DNA from: Melieria omissa | Taxonomy: Eukaryota > Arthropoda > Insecta > Diptera > Ulidiidae | Direction: 5' to 3' | Length of the DNA: 64,000 nucleotides | Assembly (NCBI GenBank): GCA_963971225.1 | Contig: OZ020269.1 | Coordinates: 42,243,264 to 42,307,263 of the forward strand | Shown: piece after piece, positions 55,166 through 64,000 of the stretch | Numbering within the stretch: position 1 is the stretch's first letter | Layout: each line of letters begins with the position of its first letter | Program-made: the position numbers and the translations under genes | Notes under the pieces: model-generated | Told to the model about the DNA's origin: nothing | Databases searched by the model: none | What the model saw: the letters and a program-made list of their open reading frames with translations, nothing else

Positions 55166-55940
55166 ACAATTCAACCAAACAAATCCTCAAAAAACAATTA
55201 TTCTTATGCAACCACGCTAAAAAACACTAATAAAGAAAACACCGTTACTCCTCAAATAACCGACCTACCTACCAACAACTAAAAGCACAAACGACACAAT
55301 CTCTCTCAACAATGACTAACCTTCAACGTCTTTCGAATAAGATACCTCATTTACCAATAATCAGACACCACTTTTTAACCACAACGGCAAAACACGATTT
55401 TTATCAAAAAAAATCAAATAATCTCCAACCAACTGCTCACACATTTCACATCGGGTTGGTATCAGGTGACTGTGAAGGCTAATCCAACGCCTCAATACCA
55501 TTTTGCTGTTTCCAATCTGTATACATTCGGTTGCGATGTTTCGGGAAGACAAGAAAGAAGAAGACAATGCTTCTTGAAAAATCCAAGAGTCCTCTTCTCT
55601 CGAACATCTTCGCAGCTGATGGTAATAAAGCTTTTTATAAATTTTGTTGTTTCTTTTCTGAGCAACAGCCTCAAACATGGACATTGGGTGTTCACCAGTT
55701 TGTTGGAGCGAATCATTGACCAAGATCGATTTATGTTCGGGTACCCGAAGTATAGTGGTATGGTCGGGTAATGTGGTATAGCACTTTTTCTCGGAAACTA
55801 CACGCATTCCGACAACAGAACTATAATGCACAAGAAAGTAAAGAATCTTGCACCAACATGCTTTTAACAACTATTCCTCTTTTTAGAACTTGCGAAATAG
55901 TTTTTTTCTTCTAGTTATTCATTTCAATTAAAATCAATAA
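55166..55940. other. Intron sequence, no gene assigned
   Basis: Frames run on both strands between 55360 and 55870 (169 codons on -, 101 on +) without a family I can name. 55180-55330 is A/C-rich. It may be the remainder of the element at 54986. Confidence 0.3.
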
Positions 55941-56390
55941 CTATGTGTTGTTCAAGATATAGCTACTACTATTGCTACTACTTATTGGACTATTGCACGT
56001 TTCCCCTTTATTTGCTCAAATAAGACTCGTCCGCTGCGCCACCAGTGACTATGTGGCGCGAAACTGAGAGGGAAAAGATTTTCAGACCATTTTTAGCTTG
56101 TTCTGATCGTCCGATAGTGTACGCAGTGTACCTCTGCGTTTTAAAACGCAGAGGTGCGTTATTGTTATTATATCATATCGTCATTGACGCTGCACCCGGC
56201 TGCCTTTTATACTTGTCTGCTTTTCGCGTCGATTGTTCTCTCACAATCCAATTGGACTATCTATCGATCGTTATCGCACATTCCATTACCATCGCGAACC
56301 ATCCTCGCCATATCGAAATCATAGCAAGTCTGCCGTACTTTAATGGAGCGGCGCTGTGACAAGCTTTCAGTGTTGACACTCCATGTGGTT
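55940..56390 (-). repeat. LTR 'D'-type solo or fragment
   Basis: On the - strand, AAGTATAAAAGGCAGCCGG (about 56216-56195) matches the C LTR promoter, but the rest is diverged. TCCAATAAGTAGTAGC and the GGCGCAGCGGACGAGTC region match 39690-39770. A CTCTGCGTTTTAAAACGCAG palindrome lies at 56131-56150. Precise ends are unknown. Confidence 0.55.
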
Positions 56391-56405
56391 CGGAGCTTTA
56401 TTTAA

Positions 56406-56679
56406 CACGTTCACGCCGGCGCGGGCCACCGGTGGCCCGCACTAGATTGTCTCATCGGGTGACGCGTATCGCCGGTGGCCCGCACTACATTGTCAAATCG
56501 GGTGACGCGTACCGCCGGTAGTATGTATTCGATTGTGCTATTAGACGCTGAAAATTAAAATAATGAAAATTTAACGTATTTTCATTAAAAACATTTAATG
56601 AAAGCCAGATGAGGCACAGCATTAATTTCAGCGCCGCCTCACAGCAAAGACAATGAAAATCGGCCCCGGCGTGAACGTG
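56406..56679. mobile_element. piggyBac-like MITE, 274 bp
   Basis: Inverted ends CACGTTCACGCCGG, flanked by TTAA on both sides (56402-56405 and 56680-56683). Inside, a GC-rich unit of about 52 bp (GCCGGTGGCCCGCACTA, ATCGGGTGACGCGTA) is repeated twice, unlike the AT-rich surroundings. Confidence 0.82.
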
Positions 56680-56711
56680 TTAATGAAATACACGAATAAT
56701 CAATATTTTAA

Positions 56712-57446
56712 GGGGGTATAACACCTTGAAGCTTGAATTTCGGCCTCGTTTTTACGATTTTTTTTAATGAATAAGAAATCGAGCTATTGAAAAGAGGCTT
56801 TTAGTTATCTTTTTATTATACATTCAAGTTTTACAAAAAAATTTTTTTAAGTAGAAAATCAATAAACAAACACTGAATTCAGACCGTTTTAAGGGACCAC
56901 TTGCGTCATGTGAGTCCGGGTGGTGTACACGATTTCGGCTAACTGGTGTGACCTACAACAAAAATCCAATATATTTATTAATTATTGATAGATTAACTGT
57001 GGAAGTACGTAGGATTTTTGAAAAATATTAATTTTTGTGAATTTGACACTCGTTTGAACAAAACACGTAACATTTATACTCAAAAATCTTGCATTAAATG
57101 AGTTCCCGAAAAAAAACTAACAGTTCAATTAAAAAATGGCTATGTACTTCCATGGAAAAGTCTATTGAGAGAAGAAAAAATTTTATTTCAAGTGAATCTG
57201 GGAGTTCAATCAAGTGGGAGTTCTGATGTACACCAGTTTGAAAAAAGGTGTTTTTCAGAAATCAAGTTTGAAGCGCTTCCAGTTTATCTCCACGCGCATA
57301 GAAGCTACGTATAAATATGGCTATTTTCAACATGAAAAAGGTCTTCACCGACTAAATGTTCATGGAATTATATTCTGTATACATAAAAGTGTCATTTAAG
57401 CAAAAAAAAAAGCAATTTTTCGGACCCTCAAAGGTGTTATTCCCCC
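56712..57446. mobile_element. TTAA element, 735 bp, related to 43824-44537
   Basis: Ends GGGGGTATAACACCTTGA and the complement of TCAAAGGTGTTATTCCCCC, flanked by TTAA (56708-56711 and 57447-57450). The right end TTTTTCGGACCCTCAAAGG parallels TTTTTCGGATCCACAAGG of the other TTAA element. No transposase. Confidence 0.8.
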
Positions 57447-57450
57447 TTAA

Positions 57451-57818
57451 CTAATTTTTCCCCACATCTTGAGAATTACGAATCTTTTGTGGTAATTTTT
57501 TCTATTAACAATCCCACAACACGCGTCGAATTCCAATTTCCGATATAAAATATTCGTAGTCCATCTTTTTTGTAGCAACGTCCCGCTGGGTCAGAATCAA
57601 ATGTGTTAAAAGCTTCAAAACAAACGCTGCGTCACGCACAGCGCCCCACAGCTCTGCACCGCTCCCTGTGTGTACGCGCTCTTAGCCTTAGAAAATAAAC
57701 TGAACGTCATTTTTGTGATTTCAGTTAAAACCCACAGTGCTATGTATTGTGCTTAAAGTGGTCTTTTTTTACACAGAGCTGAATGTATAAAAAGGACAAT
57801 TTCTGGTCGTTTACTGAA
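57451..57818. other. Intron sequence, nothing recognised
   Basis: Ordinary AT-rich sequence with a GC-richer patch (CACAGCGCCCCACAGCTCTG) at about 57640. Confidence 0.3.
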
Positions 57819-57821
57819 TTA

Positions 57822-58986
57822 CACTGCACAACAGCATGTCTGTTGCATGCAGTTTTTTACATGAATCTGAATCGTTTTTCCACGCTGTTTTCAAAACCAT
57901 ACTCCGTTTTTATGTAACAGCTCTAGTTTTTGCAAAAAATGGGCGTGTCACTTTTTCGAATTTTCTTCGGCTTTTTTCTCGTTTTCGACTGTTATTTCTT
58001 AACCAATAATCCTATCGACATTATTTTTATATCGTTGCACTTACAACATTTCACGCCATCTTTCCTGACATTAATCAATTTTATGCGTTCTAAATGGGCG
58101 TGATAATAAGGTTTCAAAGTAAGAAAATATTGAATTTCAAGGCGTTTTTTCTGATGGCGAAAATTGTACAGATGTTTCATAAATCAAGTTTCGAAGTATA
58201 TGAATATCTTAAGAAGAAACATCAAGCAATACAACACAGCCAAATTATTTATCGGAATACACATTCGCGTCGAAATAATAACAAAACTTTACCATAGCAA
58301 TTTTCATCTCTTTTCATACTTTTTCCTTAAAAAATTAGGAGCCTCAAAATATGCTCTTTTTTATGTTCCATTTATAGTTTGGAATACAAACAAAAACAAG
58401 AATATTTTGAATTTTTCGAAACAAAAAAAAATTAAAAACTTTGCATATTTTCAGGCCCCTAATTTTTTAAGGAAAAAGTATGAAAAGTGATGAAAATCGC
58501 GATGGTACATTTTTCCTGTTATTTCGATGCGAATGTGTATTCCGCCAAATAATGTAGCTGTGTTGTATTGCTTGATGTGTCGACTTTCGTTATACACCTA
58601 ACTCGTTAATTGTTTTACAAAAAATGTGTATGTTTTTGACCATCAAAGAAAACGCCTTAAAATTACATTTTTTCCAACTTTGAGGTCCAATTACCGCGGC
58701 ATTTTAACATTTATGAAAATAAGTTGCATCGGAAAAGAAGCCGTGCGGTGTTGTTAATGCGATAAGGTGAAAATCATGTGAATCGGTTTTTTGGTTTAGA
58801 AACTACGATCGAAAATATGGAAAAAGTAGAGGAAAAACTGAAAAAATGACAGGGTACCTATATCTCACAAACTAGAGCTGCTAGACAAAATCGGAGGGTA
58901 GATTCGGAATCAGCGCACCCACATTAGTAAGAAACAGTAGAAAAACTCCATGCAACAGAAAAAAAGTGTTTTTTTGTTGCGCTGTG
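57822..58986 (-). mobile_element. Foldback element, 1165 bp, copy 2 (inverted)
   Basis: Reverse-complement copy of 36745-37909 with the same length and few differences. It starts CACTGCACAACA, ends in the complement of CACAGCGCAACA, and is flanked by TTA (57819-57821 and 58987-58989). It is palindromic internally around about 58400. Confidence 0.9.
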
Positions 58987-58989
58987 TTA

Positions 58990-59307
58990 TTCTTTATAAC
59001 GGTATTCATTTAAGCAGATAAGTTTACTTACCGCATATATTTATGAATTACGCACTGTGTTATATAAACACACGTATAAAAGTATTTGTGTAAATCTGTC
59101 AAAATAATGCAGAGAAAAATTCCTCAACAAATGAAATTTCTCAACAAATACCTCAGACCGGATATTGTTTGACTGCATCTAACATTGCTTGCAAAGTCTG
59201 TAAATGAAGTGATTCATCCTCTTTCGTTTGTTCTTTTGAATTTCCCTAAATTAAAAATATGCAAGGGTAAAATACCAATTTTGTTTAATTTTATTCGGCC
59301 TCAGCCG
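58990..59307. other. Intron sequence, nothing recognised
   Basis: AT-rich, no repeats placed. Confidence 0.3.
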
Positions 59308-60113
59308 GCCTCGATAGTCCAGCGGGTAGCGCGCTGGCTTCTCATACCAAGGCCCCAGGTTCGATTCCTGGCTCGGGCTGGTGAAACGCTCATCTACTTC
59401 TATCGCTATCCACATGAAGTAGGTGAGAATTACAAGAATTGCACAAGTGCGTTCTTGACAGGCAAATGTGTACTGTAACATATTGTAACGATATGACAGT
59501 CTGTCGCTGTGCAAAGCAAATCTCTCGCTACGCGCCGTGCTATAATTCAATCTGGCAACGACGGCCGCAATATTAAGGGAAACTTTTAGTCCAACCTGGC
59601 AATGATGGGCACGATAATACGGGAAACTTTTAGTCCAACCTGGAAATGATTGCCGCGATAATAAGGGAAACTTTAGTCCAACCTGGCAATGATGGTCGCG
59701 ATCATCATGGAAACCTTTAGTCCAGTCTGGAATGTGCGAGAACGATTTGCGCGATAACCGGACAGGTATAAAAGGCAGCCGGGTACGGCGCAGTAGTCTC
59801 TCTGATTTTGACTAGTGAAGGTGCCACACGGAGTAATTAAGCAAATAATTAAGTGCAAAGACAGTGAAGTGTAAATCTGTGAAATAAAGTGATTGTTGGT
59901 TTTTATTGATTGCGTTTGGATAATTAAAGTTATTTTATTTTCAAATTGCACAATCCAGTGATACGTATCAGCCCACTAGAACTAGTATTTGTAACAATAT
60001 GTTGGAAAGACAGTGTTGCATACACATTTCAAAAACGGGTGAAATATGTGGTATCACAATGGGCCTCATAATAGGCCTCCGAGTCTATCTCTTATAGAGG
60101 CAGCCACCATAAC
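59308..60113 (+). mobile_element. tRNA-derived SINE split by a solo LTR
   Basis: Head GGCCTCGATAGTCCAGCGGG, TAGCGCGCTGGCTTCTCATA and B box GGTTCGATTCC (59359-59369), then body CATCTACTTCTATCGCTATC shared with the SINE at 19061-19442. The body is broken at GTAACATAT (59483) by the LTR and resumes at 60001 (GTTGGAAAGACAGTGTTGCA), ending in GCAGCCACCATAACCTAACC. This is not a tRNA gene: it has a long tail, a defective anticodon arm and a repeated family. Confidence 0.87.
59484..59996 (+). repeat. Solo LTR of element C in a SINE
   Basis: 513 bp, TGTAACGATATGACAG...TTTGTAACA, flanked by ATAT (59480-59483 and 59997-60000). It has more tandem GGAAACTTTTAGTCCAACCT units than the other copies, making it the longest LTR of the family here. 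Confidence 0.92.
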
Positions 60114-60239
60114 CTAACCAACCTTCCCCAGCACTTATGTCCATAACCACTTCACTCTTAACCCTATCTCCTAACCTTTATATCCTTCCTGAACCAACGC
60201 AATGCCTCGCATTAATAGGGGTCATCCCCTGCGCGTTTG

Positions 60240-60381
60240 TTCGAGTTAAAAAAAAAAACCTTCTTATGGTTTTGAATTTTATTTAATTTTGAAATTGAAA
60301 TTCGAGTTTAAAAAAAAAAAAAACCTTATACCTTCCATTTTGTAGCTTCTGGTTTTGAATTTTATTTAATTTTGAAATTGA
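60240..60381. repeat. Direct duplication with poly-A
   Basis: TTCGAGTTAAAAAAAA...GGTTTTGAATTTTATTTAAT, TTTGAAATTGAA at 60240-60298 and again at 60301-60381 with a 20-bp insertion. Confidence 0.65.
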
Positions 60382-60532
60382 ATGTCACGCATTCGTCCCC
60401 GTATAATAATTTTTGACAGATAGTTTATGAGGTGCTAAACTTATACGCTTTATCGGTTTTATAAGGCTTTTTCACGCTTAGATGAATATTAGGAAACAAC
60501 TTTCTATATAAGTTAATTTATTTCCCTTTTAA

Positions 60533-60654
60533 CTGATCTTGCAGCTCGTGCAAGAATCGAACGATCGACCATCAGCAACAATGTCCGCAATTCGCTGATC
60601 TTGCAGCTCGTGCAAGAATCGAACGATCGACTGCCAGCAACAATGTTTGATATA
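60533..60654. repeat. Tandem 61-bp duplication with palindrome
   Basis: Two units (60533-60593 and 60594-60654) each contain CTTGCAGCTCGTGCAAG (a short hairpin) and AATCGAACGATCGAC. They are nearly identical, so the duplication is recent. Confidence 0.75.
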
Positions 60655-61452
60655 GTTTGCTGATAGCAGCTAACGCGAAGTAGCTGGGTGGCGACGATGA
60701 CGTTGTTTGTTGGCGCAACAATGTAGTGGGCTGCGCCAAATATATACCCACATAAAAGGTGTCAAGAAATGGACCTCAACTAAAAACTTGAACACATAAT
60801 TGGATTTGTGTGTTGTAAGTACCTCATTACAGCAGAAATATAAGAAAAAAAGCGTAGGGAATTTTTTAGGGAAAATTTGTTGTGGATGTAGAGAAAAGTA
60901 GGGATTTTTCCAAAAATTAGTTAACAACACTGCTTCAGTGTCATCTTAGACTACATTTAAGCAACATCACGATCGTTTGTTGACCGGTTACTTGTATTTT
61001 TGCACACTTTTTTATAATATGTATCGAACTATCGTGAGCGCTAATCGTACAAATGTTTTGAAGTCTTGTTACAATTTACAAATGTAAAGATTCTTTTTTC
61101 AAAAATATCCCTAACATAGATGCCGGCAGCGATACGACTGCATCTGTTAAAATATAGATTCAGAACGTTAGTATGAGAACGATTATTTTGACGACTGCAC
61201 TGCTAAAAAACCACCGAACACAATTGTCGCTGTCGTCAAACATGGAACTATTCTCCATTTCGTAGGCGATAAAATCAAAGCAATTGGCATCACTGCTTCA
61301 AAACAGCTAGTATTAATGGCATTTTTTATACTTATTGGTGACAACAATCGAATACATTTTTGTTAAAATTTCAGTTACAATTTACTATTTAAAAGATATT
61401 GCGCACTGTCATTATCATTTCATTACATTACAGGGAAATATAGCGCGCAATT
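60655..61452. other. Intron sequence, nothing recognised
   Basis: AT-rich, with no frames or repeats assigned to a family. Confidence 0.3.
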
Positions 61453-61471
61453 TTTTGTTTCGATACCGTTT

Positions 61472-61898
61472 TTGTTTTTCGCGCAGGACGTGGAAATCGT
61501 AAGATACTGGGGCAACCCCCCAGCATGCCGGATTCTTACCGACTAAAACCACCCTCTGTTAACCCTTCATTCCCTCTACGGAATTACCATTAAGTATCGC
61601 ATCGCAGAGGGGGGTTAAGTTTAGCCTATATTTCCAGGCTGTGTTGTGCGTTGGCTGCTTCTGGCCCATTCTGCTCTTCGCAGTTTAACTTGTAGTTAAG
61701 CCTCCACATATTTCGTCCCAAGCTTCCGCTGATTCGAACATCGCGTCAATTATGTTGTGTGGGTTAAAAATTTTCTGGGTCGCCGTGTTTAGTTTGGAGC
61801 GAACGGCCTCGAATCGTGGGCATTCGAACAACGCGTGCTCAGGGTCCTCCGGCTTGTCGCAGGATGGGCAATTGGCATTGTCGTCATGGCCGAAGCGT
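61472..61898 (-). mobile_element. LINE 3' fragment with C-terminal zinc motif
   Basis: On the - strand RFGHDDNANCPSCDKPEDPE, HALFECPRFEAVRSKL (CCHC-type motif ending LINE ORF2 proteins), ending at TAA near 61685, then about 210 bp of 3' UTR. TTTTTGTTTCGATACCGT occurs on both sides (61454-61471 and 61900-61917), a probable target duplication. Confidence 0.75.
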
Positions 61899-61995
61899 TT
61901 TTGTTTCGATACCGTGGTAGAGGCTGTGTGCAACTTCACCTATTTGTCATCTTATAGCAAAAGCTACGATTGATAAATGGTCTAATTTAAGGTAT

Positions 61996-62271
61996 CATGG
62001 CACGTTAGAAAGGGGAATTTTTAATGATTTACAAATTTATTTATTTTTCAGCTCCTTTATTATCAATCTTTTTGAACATTTTTTTTTTTAGCATATTGTT
62101 TCTTATATAGGTGGAGCTAAAGTCGCGTAGAAAAAAACACATCCTCCATTACGGACACTTAATATCCGGATTGGCTAATCTTATCTAATTTTCAAAAAGA
62201 TTGATAATAAAGGAGCTGAAAAATAAATAATTTTGTAAATCATTAAAAATTCCCCTTTCAAACGTGCCATG
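61996..62271. mobile_element. MITE with 80-bp terminal inverted repeats
   Basis: Left CATGGCACGTTAGAAAGGGG, AATTTTTAATGATTTACAAA through CTCCTTTATTATCAATC; the right end is its complement with few changes. The central 100 bp is unique. The target duplication is unclear (TAT or CATG). No gene. Confidence 0.75.
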
Positions 62272-62599
62272 TATTTATTTATTTATTATTTTATTTATTT
62301 AATTATTGATTTATTTCAGCATACAAGTTTTCTCTTTTAAATGCTAAAAAATACATTAAAGCAGAGTAATAATAAACAGAGAAAGAGAGATGTGTAGATA
62401 TGGGGAGATAGATAATTAGGAGAAATGCTGGAAAAGAAGATGCTTAAAGATGTGGCTATTAGATACACTTTTAATATTAACTGGCAATGAATTCCACATT
62501 CTAATTGCGGTTACGTAAAATAGTCTGCCTGAATTCACAAAGTTAAATGTCGGTGCAACAAGGTTCATACTCCTCCTAGATTTGCTTTTCAAACAAATA

Positions 62600-63110
62600 C
62601 TACTGTGTCCAAAAAATAAGGTGACATTTGAATTATCGATTATCGTGGTTTTGTGCATTATATTATTTGAACGTCGTTTGCGTAACGCTATCCGCCTAAA
62701 AAGGCCGGAATTGTGGAAAGACAATTCTTGGTTTTTACATCACGATAATGCACCATCCCATACTGCACTCGTAATTCGTGATCATTTCGCCAAAAACTCA
62801 ACCCATATCGTTCCGCAACCACCGTATTCACCTGATCTGGCGCCGTGCGACTTCTGGCTGTACAGCAAGCTCAAAAGAACGCTCCGGGGACACCGTTTTG
62901 ATACGATAGAGGAGATTCAAGCCGCAGCGAAGACGGAACTGAAGGCCATCCCGGAAAGTGACTACAATCAATGTTTCGAAGATTGGAAAATCCGTTATCA
63001 TAAGTGCATTGCATCGAGAGGGGATTACTTTGAAGGGGATGAAATTGATTTGGAAGAATAAATAAAGAATTTTCAAAATAAAAACAATGTCACCTTTTTG
63101 GACACAGTAG
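62600..63110 (+). mobile_element. Deleted mariner, 511 bp
   Basis: Ends CTACTGTGTCCAAAAAATAA and the complement of CACCTTTTTGGACACAGTAG, flanked by TA (62598-62599 and 63111-63112). Only the C-terminal third of the transposase remains. It is inserted in a LINE reading frame. Confidence 0.92.
62669..63061 (+). pseudogene. mariner transposase C-terminal part
   Basis: WFLHHDNAPSHTALVIRDHF carries the second catalytic Asp and PPYSPDLAPCDFWLYSKLKR the third, 34 residues between them, so DD34D mariner. It ends CIASRGDYFEGDEIDLEE with TAA at 63059. The DNA-binding domain and first Asp are missing; the remaining frame is open, which suggests the deletion is recent. Confidence 0.87.
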
Positions 63111-63403
63111 TATAATGGTGTTTTCGTATGAATTAGCCTGTGCAAAAATAAGCAGTTCCTGGCAGCTAAGAAATTCGGTAAGCTATAACCAAGTAGCTGA
63201 TGACTATGATCAGATATGTGGTCATGCTTTCTAAGACCGTACACATAACGAATTGCATTATTAAATGCGACTTTAAGTTTATGCTGGGACCTAGAGTCAA
63301 ACGAGCTATAGACTACCTCCGAGTAGGATATGACTGGCAGTATAAGATGAAGTACCAGTTTCCGTATAGTTTCAACTAGCACGAATGATGCAGTCCTTCT
63401 CAA

Positions 63404-64000
63404 ATTACGTAATTAAATAGGCAACAAGAAATCAATATTTTAAGAAGTGAATTCAAAGCAAATTATAAGAATTTTACTGTTATCCCCAAAATAATTTCTA
63501 ATAATTTGCAGCGATATCAGGGAAAGTTTGTGTTCTAATTAAAGTCTACGAATTGGGCGCGTTTGATCAAAACCCTGTTTCTTTAACAATGGTTAAATAA
63601 AATGATTTATTTTCCCATAATTATTAAGTAATTTGTCTGTAATTAAAAATATTGATACACAATTTATTTAACCCGCTTTAAGCTAAAATTGTTCAAATGT
63701 AAACTAGCTCTAAAACTCTAGCAAAGAGGCGTGGCGACTTCAAATGTCGTGAGCACACTTCTTAGGCAAAGTAAGTAAGTAAGGCAAAAAGTCAAATCGA
63801 AATACAGGGTAAAATTGGGAGTCGAAAGGGTTAAGCGAGGTCGACCTGTACATAGTGCCAATTGTCAATCAAATTTGTTCGTTCAATTATCTTTATCCTC
63901 ATTCTCCACCAAAGTCCTTACAAATATATCATGTTATGGCTATACCAAGTAATTTGGTCTCATTATGTAAAAACAAATCTGACGTTGCTTCTTTCAGCTA
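63404..64000. repeat. Intron sequence with a pogo-like end motif
   Basis: AT-rich. TTAAGCGAGGTCGACCTGTA at about 63831-63850 mirrors the motif at 7196. The AAGTAAGTAAGTAAGG run at 63768-63783 resembles the RTE tail but lacks the adjoining RTE sequence. No gene was found. Confidence 0.4.

Larger units (their letters stand above)
62272..63403 (-). mobile_element. CR1/jockey-like LINE 3' end split by a mariner
   Basis: On the - strand: VISYSEVVYSSFDSRSQHKL, KVAFNNAIRYVYGLRKHDHI and LFLHRLIHTKTP (63330-63125), then after the mariner KSKSRRSMNLVAPTFNFVNS and RMWNSLPVNIKSV to 62416. The AAATAAATA tail is at 62272-62325. It is the same family as 1226 and 40667. Confidence 0.8.
38528..64000 (+). other. 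Phm intron, at least 25.5 kb, runs off the window
   Basis: GTAAGT donor at 38528, phase 1. No exon with the expected next PHM segment was recognised up to 64000. The interval is filled with transposons. Confidence 0.7.

Noticed and set aside
59308..59380. tRNA gene with CAT anticodon
   Set aside because: The tRNA-like head continues into a long shared body and tail and has a second copy at 19061-19442, so it is a SINE head.
63768..63783. (TAAG)n run as an RTE 3' tail
   Set aside because: The adjoining sequence does not match the RTE 3' end on either strand.
63980..64000. Pyrimidine-rich tract plus CAG at the window end as a possible acceptor of the next Phm exon
   Set aside because: Only three bases follow the AG. 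The completed codon would be GCT (Ala) rather than the expected Asp, and no coding sequence can be checked.

Overview
The window is eukaryotic and looks like a transposon-rich intronic region of a higher fly. Dipteran transposon families are everywhere: rosa-type DD41D mariner, irritans-type mariner, P element with a THAP domain, BEL/Pao, two gypsy lineages, RTE and RNase H-bearing LINEs. This resembles tephritid fruit flies, but the species cannot be fixed from sequence alone. No tRNA, rRNA or CRISPR locus was found.

Host gene. Three short exons on the + strand (50-137, 18349-18421, 38395-38527) have matching splice phases and together read as consecutive pieces of the catalytic core of peptidylglycine alpha-hydroxylating monooxygenase (Phm). 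Phm is the copper enzyme that starts C-terminal amidation of neuropeptides. Only 294 coding bases were found in 64 kb. The introns are 18.2 kb, 20.0 kb and at least 25.5 kb, and almost everything else here is mobile DNA inserted into them. No later Phm exon was recognised before the window ends.

Intron 1 (138-18348) holds LINE fragments (1.2-3.5 kb), a Harbinger-like MITE (3.9-4.3 kb), a BEL gag relic (4.9-6.2 kb), dispersed repeats, a complete gypsy-type element 'C' with both LTRs and a 4-bp target duplication (10758-16487), and a mariner carrying an RTE insertion (16.5-17.7 kb).

Intron 2 (18422-38394) holds a LINE split by a tRNA-derived SINE (18.8-19.7 kb), a near-complete rosa mariner (20.0-21.3 kb) and two Tc1 relics. 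It then has gypsy element 'B' (23.05-32.26 kb), which retains env but no gag or pol. Three later insertions lie inside B: a BEL element, a hAT element and a solo LTR of C. A shredded LINE (32.9-35.9 kb) and two foldback elements follow.

Intron 3 (38528-64000) holds solo LTRs, a P element with THAP and transposase (41.5-46.9 kb), an irritans mariner interrupted by a hAT with a 578-codon open frame (47.1-50.5 kb), an RTE (50.6-52.0 kb), P-like and hAT MITEs, TTAA-target elements, an inverted second copy of the 1165-bp foldback, a SINE split by a solo LTR, and a LINE split by a mariner.

The most notable signals are: (1) a textbook -1 frameshift signal at the gag/pol junction of element C, with slippery heptamer, 6-nt spacer and H-type pseudoknot; (2) two equal-length (1165 bp) foldback elements in opposite orientation in the introns flanking Phm exon 3; (3) an env-only gypsy copy that may derive from spliced RNA; (4) many insertions with readable target duplications, so their relative order can be worked out.
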